This document shows, one piece after another, positions 22,842 to 31,423 of a DNA stretch of 35,056 nt. Both the position numbers and the translations under genes were made by a program. How positions within the stretch are numbered: the stretch's first letter is position 1; every line of letters begins with the position of its first letter. The DNA lies in NCBI GenBank assembly GCA_000437275.1, contig FR899728.1:9274-44329 (forward strand), in the 5' to 3' direction. This DNA is from Clostridium sp. CAG:411 (lineage in GTDB: Bacteria; Bacillota; Clostridia; Lachnospirales; Lachnospiraceae). The notes under the pieces were generated by a model that saw only the letters and a list, made by a program, of their open reading frames with translations, was not told the origin of the DNA and searched no databases.

Positions 22842-23363
22842 ATGAATTATCCTAGCGTAATAAATCAATTTAAGGTATATGACAGCGAAGAGTCGGCAGA
22901 AATTGTCGGAACGACAGGAGAAATTACATTGCCGACCATAGAGAGCAAAACCAGCACTATTAACGGTGCCGGCATTCTTGGAGACATTGAAGAAAGCGTT
23001 GTTGGTCAGTTCAATTCCATAAAAATGGACATTCCATTTCGAGTAATTTCAACCGACATTTTCAAATTAATGAAAACTAATAAGCCGACCGGGGTTGTTC
23101 TCAGAGGAGGTGTGCAGGGGTTCGATACAGAAACTTCTCAAGCGACATTTAAACAAATGAAAGTTAGCGTCAAAGGTAAAGTTTCATCGATTAATCCAGG
23201 AAAAGTAAAGTCTGGAGAACAGATGGATTGCTCTATTTCACTCGAGCTTACATATATCAAAATTGTATATGATGATGTTGTTGGTTTGGAACTAGACAAA
23301 TTAAATAATGTCTATATTGTTGATGGAGAGGACATGTTAGCGGAGATTAAAAATCTTATTTAG
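22842..23363 (+). CDS. Major tail tube protein (P2 FII-like)
   Basis: 173 aa from ATG 22842, 8 nt after AAGGAGG (the ATG at 22836 is too close). The sequence is beta-rich: ATLPT-type strands, VVGQFNSIKMDIPFRVIS, a GVVLRGGVQGFD turn, and the conserved tail-tube ending where the C-terminal strands carry LELTYIKIVYDD. It assembles under the sheath. Order sheath-tube-chaperone-tape measure is that of P2/PBSX. Confidence 0.85.
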   Translation: MNYPSVINQFKVYDSEESAEIVGTTGEITLPTIESKTSTINGAGILGDIEESVVGQFNSIKMDIPFRVISTDIFKLMKTNKPTGVVLRGGVQGFDTETSQATFKQMKVSVKGKVSSINPGKVKSGEQMDCSISLELTYIKIVYDDVVGLELDKLNNVYIVDGEDMLAEIKNLI

Positions 23364-23380
23364 AAAAGGAGAACTGAAAA

Positions 23381-23716
23381 ATGAAAGATGAAGCAGTTGT
23401 AATTGAAAATGGAGAAATTACTGAACTTGACGGCTTACTTAAATTAAGTAAGCCGTATATTTTTGAAGAAAAGACATATACAGAAATTGATTTGTCAGGA
23501 TTAGGAAATATAAAGGCAATCGATATGATAGAGGCAAACAAATTGTACGATCGTTCTGGAGGCTTTTCTATTATGCCTGAGCTTTCTATGGAATATGCAT
23601 TTATTATTGCATCTAAGGCAACAAACAAGCCGATTGAGCTGTTTTATGGATTACCTCCAGTAGATGCAATGAGAATTAAAAATAAGGTTACAAGTTTTTT
23701 CTTCACACAGGACTAA
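23381..23716 (+). CDS. Tail assembly chaperone, short (G-like) product
   Basis: 111 aa. LSKPYIFEEKTYTEIDLSGL followed by IKAIDMIEANKLYDRSGG is the pattern of XkdN/TAC proteins of contractile-tailed Firmicute phages. The product binds the tape-measure protein before tube assembly. The gene ends ...TSFFFTQD and its last codons hold the -1 slippery heptamer T TTT TTC at 23695-23701. It lies between tube and tape measure, as expected. Confidence 0.85.
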   Translation: MKDEAVVIENGEITELDGLLKLSKPYIFEEKTYTEIDLSGLGNIKAIDMIEANKLYDRSGGFSIMPELSMEYAFIIASKATNKPIELFYGLPPVDAMRIKNKVTSFFFTQD

Positions 23717-23859
23717 GTCCTGACGACGGAAAAACAATAAGAAAAATAATAATACAGTTATCAATTAGATTGCGGACAAGTATCGAATATCTTTCGAACT
23801 TGTCCGTTTTTGAATTGTTTGAAATCGTAAGTGAGGTGTCGAAACTTGCCAAGAAGTAA
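23381..23859 (+). CDS. Tail assembly chaperone, -1 frameshift (GT-like) fusion
   Basis: Predicted 159-aa product: 107 residues in frame 0, then after slipping back one base the frame continues from CTT 23701 to TAA 23857-23859 (52 more residues). The extension is protein-like, with two amphipathic helices (KTIRKIIIQLSIRLRTSIEYL and VFELFEIVSEVSKLAKK regions), and no stop interrupts it. The long form normally joins the tape measure to tube subunits. The extension ends 14 nt into the tape-measure gene. The shift itself is predicted, not shown. Confidence 0.8.
23695..23722 (+). promoter_or_regulatory. -1 programmed ribosomal frameshift signal
   Basis: Slippery heptamer T TTT TTC (23695-23701) is in the correct phase of the chaperone gene. 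A 6-nt spacer (23702-23707) separates it from the hairpin CAGGAC-TAA-GTCCTG (23708-23722, 6-bp stem). The zero-frame stop TAA (23714-23716) forms the loop. Confidence 0.85.
23773..23811 (+). terminator. Terminator-like hairpin inside the frameshift extension
   Basis: CGGACAAGT (23773-23781) pairs with ACTTGTCCG (23798-23806); TCGAA/TTCGA continues the stem with one bulged A, loop TATCT, then five T. It sits in the coding extension and upstream of the tape-measure gene. It could partly terminate transcription or be a chance structure. Confidence 0.5.
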
Positions 23860-26800
23860 AGATTATGAAATGGCTATTAAAATCGCTGGAAAAGTAGAGC
23901 AGTCGTTTAAAAATTCAATGGGACTTACTGAAAGGCAGTTAAAGGCAATTGCGAGAGAAGCTGCAAAAACAGAAAAAGCAACAAAAAGCTCACTCGGTTC
24001 AGGTTTCGACAAAGCAAATAAAACGGTTGAAAGTTTTTCGAACGGAGCAACAAAAGCTTTAAAAGCGGTTGCGAAGGCTGCGGCGGTTACTGGAACTGCG
24101 GCTGCTGGAATTGGAGCCGCGGCAACGAAAGTTGGAGCTGATTTTGAAGCACAAATGTCTACTGTAAAAGCTATATCAGGCGCAACAGAAAATCAATTTA
24201 TAAAATTGACGGATAAAGCGAAAGATATTGGCGAGAACACCGCTTTTTCGGCAAAAGAGGCAGGAGAAGCGATGGAGTACATGGCAATGGCCGGCTGGAA
24301 GACGAAAGATATGCTTAACGGCATAGACGGAGTAATGAATTTAGCTGCCGCATCAGGAGAAGATTTAGGTTCTGTTTCGGATATTGTAACAGATGCAATG
24401 ACAGCCTTTGGAATGGCAGCAGATGGCATGACAAACGGTGTTGCAAATGCTACATATTTTTCAGATATTTTGGCAAAAACCGCCGCATCCGCCAACACAA
24501 ATGTCGGCTTGATGGGCGAAACGTTTAAATATGTAGCTCCTGTAGCTGGTTCACTTGGATACAACATCAAAGATACATCTGTCGCAATTGGATTGATGGC
24601 AAACAGCGGAATCAAAGCGAGCAGCGCAGGAACATCGTTGAGAAGTTGGTTATCTCGCATGGCATCGCCAACAGATGCGGTTGCAACCTCGATGAAAAAG
24701 TTAGGTATTTCGCTTACAGATCAAAAAGGAAATATGTATTCGCTTATGGAAATTTTAGAGCGTACAAGAAAAAGCTTTTCTGGTTTATCCAAATCAGAAA
24801 AAGCGGCAGAAGCATCCACTTTAGCAGGAAAACAAGGGATGTCTGGTTTACTTGCAATAGTAAATGCATCTGATAAAGATTTCGCAAAGCTAACCAAAGA
24901 AATTGACAACGCATCTGGAGCAGCAAAAGAAATGGCAGATATAAAGTTGGATAACTTAAAAGGGGATTCAACATTATTTGTTTCGGCTGCGCAAGGACTC
25001 GGAATAGAAGCATACGACCAAATGAAAAGTCAATTAAGACAAACTGTACAATTAGGTACAGAAGGAGTGAGTGCCTTAACGAAATATCTTTCAAAAAGTA
25101 AAATTATCGAAAAAGGTTCAAAAATGTTTGGAAATGCACTTTCTAATATTTCTAAACAGGCTCCGACAACAATAAGAGAGCTACAAGAATTGGCTGGAAG
25201 TATAAAGGAGTTTAGTAGTCCATTTTTTGGTTTAGCAAAATGGATCATTGCACATCCGAAGATAATTACGTCTGAATTAACGGGAATCGGAGCTACTATT
25301 GTATCTTTTAAAATTGCATCAAAGGTTAAAGATGCAGCAACTGCGTTTGGCGGTCTGGCAAGCGTTTTAACAAATCCATTTGCAGTTGCTATTTTAGGAG
25401 TAGGAGCGGCAATTGGAGGAGCAGCAGGATTGGCTACATATATTAAAATCTGTGAAAATGAAGCTAAAAAACAAAACTTAGCACAGCATTTTGGGACGAT
25501 TTCTTTGTCACTGGAAGAATTACAGGATGTTGCAAATCGAATTTTGGATGACGGAAGCTTGACAAAATTAAATACGGCATTAGAAGAATTTAGCAAAGTA
25601 GACAGCATTGCAGAAGAAATTCAGGATACTGTAAAGAGTGTTAATAAAATGAACTGGAAAGTTTCGGTCGGATTAAAGCTGTCGAAAAGCGAAAAGCAAC
25701 AATACAAAAGCGATATAAAATCGTATATTGAGCAAACACAGAATTTGGTTAGTCAGGAAAGATACGCTTTAGCATTAAACATTAAACTATTGACTGAAGA
25801 TGAAAACAGCTCAATCGGAAATTCTTTGGATAATTTTTTGGCAGGAAAGCAAACGGAACTAGAAAAGCTAGGTAAAAAGCTACAAAAAACAGTAAATAAG
25901 GCATTCGGAGATGGATTGCTTACAGTTGACGAAGAAAAGAAAATACAGCAGATACAGAAGCAAATGCAAGATATTTCTGACGGTATATCTCAAAGTAATT
26001 TTAATGCGGACATGGAGGTTATCAGTAAGCAATATTCTGGCGGGAATTTGACACCAGATAGTTTTAAGGATTTGCAGAAAGAATTAAGTAGCAAGGTTAC
26101 GGAAGCTGAAAAGAACTACAAAGAGTCGTTGCAAAAAAGCATTGCAGCTCTTAATTATCAATTGAGTCAAGGAGATATTTCACAGGCAGAATATGACAGC
26201 GGAGTTGATAAGTTGTGGGACGGATACAGGAAAAAAGTTGGAGAAGCAGAGTCGAAAGCCGCTGAATTTTCATTAAATACAATAATGGGACAATATAATG
26301 ATGAATTGAAGGATGCAAGCAGTTCTTTTGATAAAATAATGCAAGATTATATGTCAAGAGAAACGGAGTGGACATCTAGTGCTGGCTTGATGTGGGACGG
26401 ATTTGTTGAACAATTTGACGGAAAGATGTTAGATAGTTCAACGAGAAATGCAATAAAAGATTTATTAAAACAGCTAGAACCTACAGAAGAACAATTGCAA
26501 GAAGTTGCTGATCAATATACTGCTGCAGGAGAAAAAATACCGACGGCAATTTCAGAGGGACTACAACAAATAGAAATGTTAAAAATGTTTTCTGGAGATG
26601 AAACGTCGATTTGGAATGCTATCCAAAAGAAATTGCTGGAGGATGGAGAGTATACAGATTTGCTAAACAAAATAAATGAGGCAGGGGGATATATTCCAAA
26701 AGAAATCAAAGCAGGAATGCAGTCAACAGCTAGAGAAAGTGCAAAAACGGCAGCAACATATGTAAAAAGCACAACAAATGATGCTTTGCAAAATGAATTT

Positions 26801-27388
26801 AAAGGACCATTTAACATCGGAATCAAACTGAATACTAATAATGAGAGTACGAAATCTGAAATAATAACACAAGTTTCAAACACAAGAAGTTTGTTTTCAC
26901 AGATTTTAGGTACAAAATTTGAAGCTCCGTTTAGTGTTGCAGCAAAAATAAAAGCATCTGTATCTAATGCTGGTGGAGCGGCTGTTAAGCCTGCACATAA
27001 CGCAAAAGGCTCTATTATAACTAAACCTACACTATCCTATTTCGCAGAAGATGGTCCAGAAGCGGCAATTCCGCTTGATGGCTCGGAACGTTCAAAAATG
27101 CTATGGAAACAGGCTGGCGAATTGCTTGGAATGTATCAAAAAAGGGACACACAGACGACTCTTGCATTGAAAGCTGAAAAAATGCTAAATGCAGATGATA
27201 CACAACAGCCTGCAAAAAGTAAAGATGTGCAAGAAAGAGAAAGTACAGTAATTACTTATTCTCCAAGCATAATAATCAAAGGGAATGCAAGTAAAGAAGA
27301 CGCAATTGAAGCTAATACAATAGCACAAGAAAAATTCGAACGAATGATTGAAAAGTATTTCAAAGATAAGGCGCGAGTAGCGTTTTAG
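23846..27388 (+). CDS. Tail tape-measure protein
   Basis: 1180 aa from TTG 23846 (GAGGTG 7 nt upstream); this gives MPRSKDYEMAIKIAGKVEQS, the usual family beginning, rather than the GTG at 23831. It holds a TP901-type core (MSTVKAISGATENQF, AFSAKEAGEAMEYMAMAGW, MTAFGMAA, LMANSGIKASSAGTSLRSWLSRM, GKQGMSGLLAIV), hydrophobic Ala/Gly segments near residues 70-95 and 500-540, long coiled coils, and the C-terminal FAEDGPEAAIPL motif. It sets tail length and exits with the DNA. Confidence 0.95.
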   Translation: MPRSKDYEMAIKIAGKVEQSFKNSMGLTERQLKAIAREAAKTEKATKSSLGSGFDKANKTVESFSNGATKALKAVAKAAAVTGTAAAGIGAAATKVGADFEAQMSTVKAISGATENQFIKLTDKAKDIGENTAFSAKEAGEAMEYMAMAGWKTKDMLNGIDGVMNLAAASGEDLGSVSDIVTDAMTAFGMAADGMTNGVANATYFSDILAKTAASANTNVGLMGETFKYVAPVAGSLGYNIKDTSVAIGLMANSGIKASSAGTSLRSWLSRMASPTDAVATSMKKLGISLTDQKGNMYSLMEILERTRKSFSGLSKSEKAAEASTLAGKQGMSGLLAIVNASDKDFAKLTKEIDNASGAAKEMADIKLDNLKGDSTLFVSAAQGLGIEAYDQMKSQLRQTVQLGTEGVSALTKYLSKSKIIEKGSKMFGNALSNISKQAPTTIRELQELAGSIKEFSSPFFGLAKWIIAHPKIITSELTGIGATIVSFKIASKVKDAATAFGGLASVLTNPFAVAILGVGAAIGGAAGLATYIKICENEAKKQNLAQHFGTISLSLEELQDVANRILDDGSLTKLNTALEEFSKVDSIAEEIQDTVKSVNKMNWKVSVGLKLSKSEKQQYKSDIKSYIEQTQNLVSQERYALALNIKLLTEDENSSIGNSLDNFLAGKQTELEKLGKKLQKTVNKAFGDGLLTVDEEKKIQQIQKQMQDISDGISQSNFNADMEVISKQYSGGNLTPDSFKDLQKELSSKVTEAEKNYKESLQKSIAALNYQLSQGDISQAEYDSGVDKLWDGYRKKVGEAESKAAEFSLNTIMGQYNDELKDASSSFDKIMQDYMSRETEWTSSAGLMWDGFVEQFDGKMLDSSTRNAIKDLLKQLEPTEEQLQEVADQYTAAGEKIPTAISEGLQQIEMLKMFSGDETSIWNAIQKKLLEDGEYTDLLNKINEAGGYIPKEIKAGMQSTARESAKTAATYVKSTTNDALQNEFKGPFNIGIKLNTNNESTKSEIITQVSNTRSLFSQILGTKFEAPFSVAAKIKASVSNAGGAAVKPAHNAKGSIITKPTLSYFAEDGPEAAIPLDGSERSKMLWKQAGELLGMYQKRDTQTTLALKAEKMLNADDTQQPAKSKDVQERESTVITYSPSIIIKGNASKEDAIEANTIAQEKFERMIEKYFKDKARVAF

Positions 27389-27406
27389 TTTTAAAGGAGC
27401 GATGTT

Positions 27407-27640
27407 ATGGGCGAGTTTTATAGAACTGTTCAAGGAGATACGTGGGACCAAATAGCAAAGAATGTTTACGGAGATGAAACCAAAATTGGAATTTTATTGG
27501 AAAATAATTTGGATTGCATAGACATAGTAGTATTTGATTCAGGAACACTTATATATGTTCCTGAATTATCAGACAATGAAGAAGATGCAGAAGAATTTCC
27601 AGACTGGAGATATGACGATGACGAAGAGGATGATGAATAA
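27407..27640 (+). CDS. Tail protein X / LysM-like (gpX)
   Basis: 77 aa. YRTVQGDTWDQIAKNVYGDE...GILLENN and a final LIYVPEL form a LysM-like fold of the gpX family, used at the tail tube or hub. The last 20 residues are almost all Asp/Glu, a feature beyond the core fold. The stop overlaps the ATG of gpD (TAATG). Confidence 0.85.
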   Translation: MGEFYRTVQGDTWDQIAKNVYGDETKIGILLENNLDCIDIVVFDSGTLIYVPELSDNEEDAEEFPDWRYDDDEEDDE

Positions 27641-28614
27641 TGAAGCCGACACGATATGGAGCTGTTGTAAAAATTGGAGCTACAGATTATTCAGAACAGT
27701 TAGAGAGTTTTAGTTATACAGATGAAGCGGATGGATCAAGCGATTCTGTATCAATTACGCTTAGTGATATTAGTGGAAAATGGCATAATTCAAAAATGCC
27801 AAAAGCTGCATCGAGAGTTATTGCAAAAATAAAAAAGACTGGAGAAAATACAAAAACGTATCCATGCGGAACTTTTCATTTAGATCAAATAGAATTTACT
27901 GGCTATCCGTCAAGTGCAACTTTTTCGGCGGTGTCTGATCCTGTTAGTTATGCGTTTAAAACAGCGCAACGCAATAGAACATGGAAACACACTACTTTTT
28001 TACAAATCTGCAAGGATATATCAAAAACATACAAAAGTTTAAAAGTAGTGTATGATGCTCCGGTAATTCCAATCGCCGCATTGGAACAGTCTAAACAGAC
28101 AGATAGCTCTTTACTAAAAAGCCTGGCAGAAAAATATGGTTGTGGAGTAAAAATATATGCAAATAAAATTGTTGTATACAGTATTGAGCGTTACGAGAAC
28201 AAAAAAGCTGTGAAAACAATAAATGTTAGTCAAATGGAGCCAGGATGGACTTGGCAATCTACAATAAACGGCAATTATACAGGAGTTAAATTGACATACA
28301 AAAAAACAAATGGCAAAAAAATAGAAACGATGCATGGCAGTACAAAGCGATTACTAAGGCTAACAGAAAAGGCAGATAGTAAAGCGGATGCTGTAAGAAT
28401 TGCGCTGGCTAGAGTAAATAAAGAAAATGCAGATACTACCACATTACGTTTTACGTTGCGTTCTCCGGATTTTGTATCAGCAACATCAACCATAAACATT
28501 ACTGGTCTAGCAAAGCTGAACGGAAAATATTTCGTTACAAGAGTCCGCCACACGATTTCGAATGGATACAAAGTTCAAATCGAATGCAGAAAAATAGGAA
28601 AAAGGATAAGGTGA
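27640..28614 (+). CDS. Baseplate hub protein, late control D (gpD) family
   Basis: 324 aa. Early part resembles gpD/T4 gp27 hubs: GATDYSEQLESFSYTDEADGSSDSVSITLSD, then FHLDQIEFTGYPSSATFSAVS, QICKDISKTYK, LAEKYGCGVKIYANKIVVYS and a C-terminal KYFVTRVRHTISNGYKVQIECRK (long stretches given here only as landmarks). It forms the trimeric hub and connects tube to spike. Its position after gpX is the P2/PBSX order. Confidence 0.85.
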   Translation: MKPTRYGAVVKIGATDYSEQLESFSYTDEADGSSDSVSITLSDISGKWHNSKMPKAASRVIAKIKKTGENTKTYPCGTFHLDQIEFTGYPSSATFSAVSDPVSYAFKTAQRNRTWKHTTFLQICKDISKTYKSLKVVYDAPVIPIAALEQSKQTDSSLLKSLAEKYGCGVKIYANKIVVYSIERYENKKAVKTINVSQMEPGWTWQSTINGNYTGVKLTYKKTNGKKIETMHGSTKRLLRLTEKADSKADAVRIALARVNKENADTTTLRFTLRSPDFVSATSTINITGLAKLNGKYFVTRVRHTISNGYKVQIECRKIGKRIR

Positions 28615-28619
28615 TTTTT

Positions 28620-28826
28620 ATGCTGCGAATTGGAGAAGTTTCAAGTGTAAATAAAAAAGAAGGAACTATAAGGGTACTGTATTCTGACATGGATGAAAGC
28701 GTAAGTGGAGATATTATGTGTCTTGAAAAAATAGGAGTGCCAAAAGTAGAAGATACTGTTGCTGTTCTCTGTGACGAGGACGGAGAAGGCGTTTGCTTAG
28801 GAAAAATTTATGAATCGGGTGTTTAA
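28620..28826 (+). CDS. Baseplate assembly protein V-like (gpV N-terminal OB domain)
   Basis: 68 aa from ATG 28620, with AAGGTGA upstream. RIGEVSSVNKKEGTIRVLYSDMD and PKVEDTVAVLCDEDGEGVCLGKIY make an OB-fold-like domain as in gpV/gp5 spike proteins. It is much shorter than P2 gpV and has no spike helix, so it may be only the collar domain. The start overlaps the end of gpD. Confidence 0.6.
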   Translation: MLRIGEVSSVNKKEGTIRVLYSDMDESVSGDIMCLEKIGVPKVEDTVAVLCDEDGEGVCLGKIYESGV

Positions 28827-28827
28827 A

Positions 28828-29391
28828 ATGGCAAAAAAAAGCGAAAAGAAAAGCACTAAAAAAAAGGGGACAAAACTTGGAAAATTAAGAAAAGTAAAAA
28901 GCACTAAAAAAAAAGGGAAAATCAAAAATTTTGATTCCAAAAAGAAAACAAAAACTGCAACAAGGACAATAAAGTTACCTACAGATTTTCTAGGGAGGAT
29001 TGGAAACTTTGGCAAAACAATTACTTTTGTTGTAAGCGAAAAAGAAACACTAACATTTTCTGAAATGAATAGAAGTGTAGCTGCCAGATGGACAACACAT
29101 CCAGCAATCAAAAAACGAGAAAAAACAGAATTTCTTGGGCCAGACCTAGCAAAAATCACGATGAATGTGATGCTTGATTATTCACTGGGCGTAAAACCGA
29201 GAAGTGTAATATCAAAATTGGAAAAGGCTGTATGCAGCGGAACTGTAGAAAATTTGGTAATAGGTGGCAAAAAAATAGGAGTAAACAAATATAGAATAAC
29301 TGATCTTTCAGAAAGTTGGGATACAATTATTCGCAATGGCGGGTTATATCGAGCGACAGTAACAGTTACATTTGAAGAATATGTTGAATAG
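28828..29391 (+). CDS. Tail protein U (P2 gpU family) with Lys-rich N-terminus
   Basis: 187 aa from ATG 28828 (GGGTG upstream; ATG 28810 is an alternative with AGGA). Residues ~50-187 carry the gpU pattern: GNFGKTITFVVSEKETLTFSEMNRSVAARWTTHPAIKKREK (central part), FLGPDLAKITM, YSLGVKPRSVI, GGKKIGVNKYRITDLSESWD. The first ~45 residues are mostly Lys with a repeated STKKKG motif, which the usual gpU lacks. gpU helps join sheath/tube elements at the tail end. Confidence 0.75.
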   Translation: MAKKSEKKSTKKKGTKLGKLRKVKSTKKKGKIKNFDSKKKTKTATRTIKLPTDFLGRIGNFGKTITFVVSEKETLTFSEMNRSVAARWTTHPAIKKREKTEFLGPDLAKITMNVMLDYSLGVKPRSVISKLEKAVCSGTVENLVIGGKKIGVNKYRITDLSESWDTIIRNGGLYRATVTVTFEEYVE

Positions 29392-29401
29392 AGGTGATTG
29401 A

Positions 29402-29710
29402 ATGAATATACAATTAAATCGTGCTGTAATCGAAAGTGAGACACATATAAGCAGCGAGATTTTAAGATGTTTAAATTGCCTATATTCTACAATCGAAGGG
29501 ACATGCGCTCTTGATAGAGATTTTGGGCTATCGATTGAATGTGTTGATCAGCCGCTTCCTATTGCAAAAAATTTATATGCTTTAGATGTTACTGAAAAAA
29601 CAGAAAAATACGAGAGTAGAGTAAGTGTAAAAGAAGTAACCTTTGAAGCAGTGAAAGAAAAATTGATTCCGCATATAAAAATTGAGTTAAAGGATGATGA
29701 CGACGAATGA
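29402..29710 (+). CDS. Baseplate wedge protein, gp25/gpW-like
   Basis: 102 aa. ISSEILRCLNCLYSTIEGTCALDRDFGLS is the gp25-like core (the RDFGLS turn is typical), followed by VKEVTFEA and an acidic tail. It initiates sheath assembly on the baseplate wedge. It overlaps the gpJ start by 4 nt (ATGA). Confidence 0.85.
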   Translation: MNIQLNRAVIESETHISSEILRCLNCLYSTIEGTCALDRDFGLSIECVDQPLPIAKNLYALDVTEKTEKYESRVSVKEVTFEAVKEKLIPHIKIELKDDDDE

Positions 29711-30849
29711 TTGCTGAATTAGAAAATCTACAAGATGTTACATTTGTTGATGATTGCGAAGTGAATGATATTCTTGAGCAAATGATACAAGATTTCCAGG
29801 CAAAATATGAAGAGGTTACAGGCGATAGCATAACGTTAGCTAAATCAGATCCGTACAGAATCATATTACAAGCTTGCAGTTTGCAACAATATCAAATGTT
29901 AAAATTCCTCGATGAAATGGGTAAACAAAATTTGCTGAAATATGCAGAAGGAGTTTTTTTAGATCAAATCGGTGCCTTGCGAGGCGTAAAAAGGTTACAA
30001 GGCAGTAAAGCAATAACAACGATACGTTTTAATTTGGAAGAGGCGAGAGAAGATGTTACTGCAATTCCAAAAGGAGTTAGAGTAGCGGCGGAAGATGTAT
30101 ATTTTGAAACAACTGAATATGCAGAAATAGAACCAGGAAACACATATGTAGATGTTTTGTCAATGTGTACAGAAATTGGTACGGATGGAAATGGTTTTGG
30201 GGCTGGAGAAGTAAATGCTATCGTTGATTCGGTAGCATTTATTGCATCTGCGGTAAATTTAACGAAAACAGAAGGCGGAGAAGACATAGAAAGCGATGAA
30301 AATTTTTCAGACAGAATTTACTTAGCAACGGCAGGATATAGCGTAGCAGGACCGGCGGATGCATATAAATATTTTGTAAAAGAATCAGACGCTGCAATTT
30401 CGGATGTATCTGTAACATCCACAGAGCCTGGAACCGTTGATATACGTTTTATAATGAATGGTGGCTTACTACCGACAAAAGAAATAACTGAAGCAGTGAC
30501 AGAGTACATAAGTGACAAAAATAGAAGGCCACTAACAGACAATGTGAAAGTTGCCTCGCCTGAAATTGTAACATATGACATTAATTTGAAATATTGGATT
30601 GCTGAAGACAAAAGAAACATAGCATCGGCAATACAAGAGCAAATACAGACTGCAATACAAGAGTACATAGATTGGCAAAATTCGGCGATTGGCAGAGATG
30701 TAAACCCGTCCGAACTAACATACAGAGTTATGAAAGCTGGAGCAAAAAGAGTAGAGATAACGGCACCTGTTTTTACAGAAGTCGGCGAAACTAGCGTAGC
30801 ACAAAATACAAGTAAAACTGCATTATACGGAGGCGTTGAAAATGGTTAA
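29707..30849 (+). CDS. Baseplate J-like protein
   Basis: 380 aa. Features of gpJ/gp6-like wedges: LLKYAEGVFLDQIGALRGVKRL, a beta strand set with IPKGVRVAAEDVYFETTEYAEI, EIGTDGNGFGAGEVNAIVD, GGEDIESDENFSDRIYLA and GPADAYKYFVKESD. It links wedge and hub. Its stop lies inside the start of gpI, which is translationally coupled. Confidence 0.9.
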   Translation: MIAELENLQDVTFVDDCEVNDILEQMIQDFQAKYEEVTGDSITLAKSDPYRIILQACSLQQYQMLKFLDEMGKQNLLKYAEGVFLDQIGALRGVKRLQGSKAITTIRFNLEEAREDVTAIPKGVRVAAEDVYFETTEYAEIEPGNTYVDVLSMCTEIGTDGNGFGAGEVNAIVDSVAFIASAVNLTKTEGGEDIESDENFSDRIYLATAGYSVAGPADAYKYFVKESDAAISDVSVTSTEPGTVDIRFIMNGGLLPTKEITEAVTEYISDKNRRPLTDNVKVASPEIVTYDINLKYWIAEDKRNIASAIQEQIQTAIQEYIDWQNSAIGRDVNPSELTYRVMKAGAKRVEITAPVFTEVGETSVAQNTSKTALYGGVENG

Positions 30850-31402
30850 ATTGCAAGATTCCACAATAGATAAACTTGTACCAGAATGGCAATCTGATTT
30901 ACCGGAGGTACAAGCGATAGGATATGCATTAAGTCAATCAAACCAAAGAATTTTAAATTTAATAAATCAGTCGATGGTATATGCTGGAATTGATAATTTG
31001 CAAGAAAAAATCTTGGATGTACTTGCGGTAGAATTAAGAGCACAATTTTATGATGAAAAAATGGAATTATCTAAAAAACGCGAAATTATAAAAAATACAC
31101 TTTATTTGCATGGCAAAGCTGGAACGGTTTCTGCCGTTGAAGAAATGGTTGAATACGTGTTTGGTGGCGGAAAAGTAACAGAATGGTTTGATTATGAAGG
31201 AGAGCCTTTTCATTTTAAAGTTAGTACAACGGAAATTTTGTCAGGAGAAAAAAATGAGACATTTACAAAATTGATAAAGTCCATGAAAAATGCAAGATCA
31301 CATCTTGATTTGATAACAACGGAACGGACTACAGAAAGTACGATATATCTGGCAGCAGGAGAAACATCACACACAATAGCACCAGTAATAATTGCAAATT
31401 AA
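30842..31402 (+). CDS. Tail protein I-like (P2 gpI / DUF2313-type)
   Basis: 186 aa from ATG 30842, overlapping the J stop by 8 nt. The helical N-terminus (LVPEWQSDLPEVQAIGYALS), YAGIDNLQEKILDVLAVEL and LHGKAGTVSAVEEMVEYVFGGGKVTEWFDYEG (central part) match baseplate wedge gpI-like proteins. It acts with J to bind fibres. The following gene is separated by a 21-nt gap with GGAGGT. Confidence 0.8.
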   Translation: MVKLQDSTIDKLVPEWQSDLPEVQAIGYALSQSNQRILNLINQSMVYAGIDNLQEKILDVLAVELRAQFYDEKMELSKKREIIKNTLYLHGKAGTVSAVEEMVEYVFGGGKVTEWFDYEGEPFHFKVSTTEILSGEKNETFTKLIKSMKNARSHLDLITTERTTESTIYLAAGETSHTIAPVIIAN

Positions 31403-31423
31403 AATGTTAGGAGGTAATAATGC

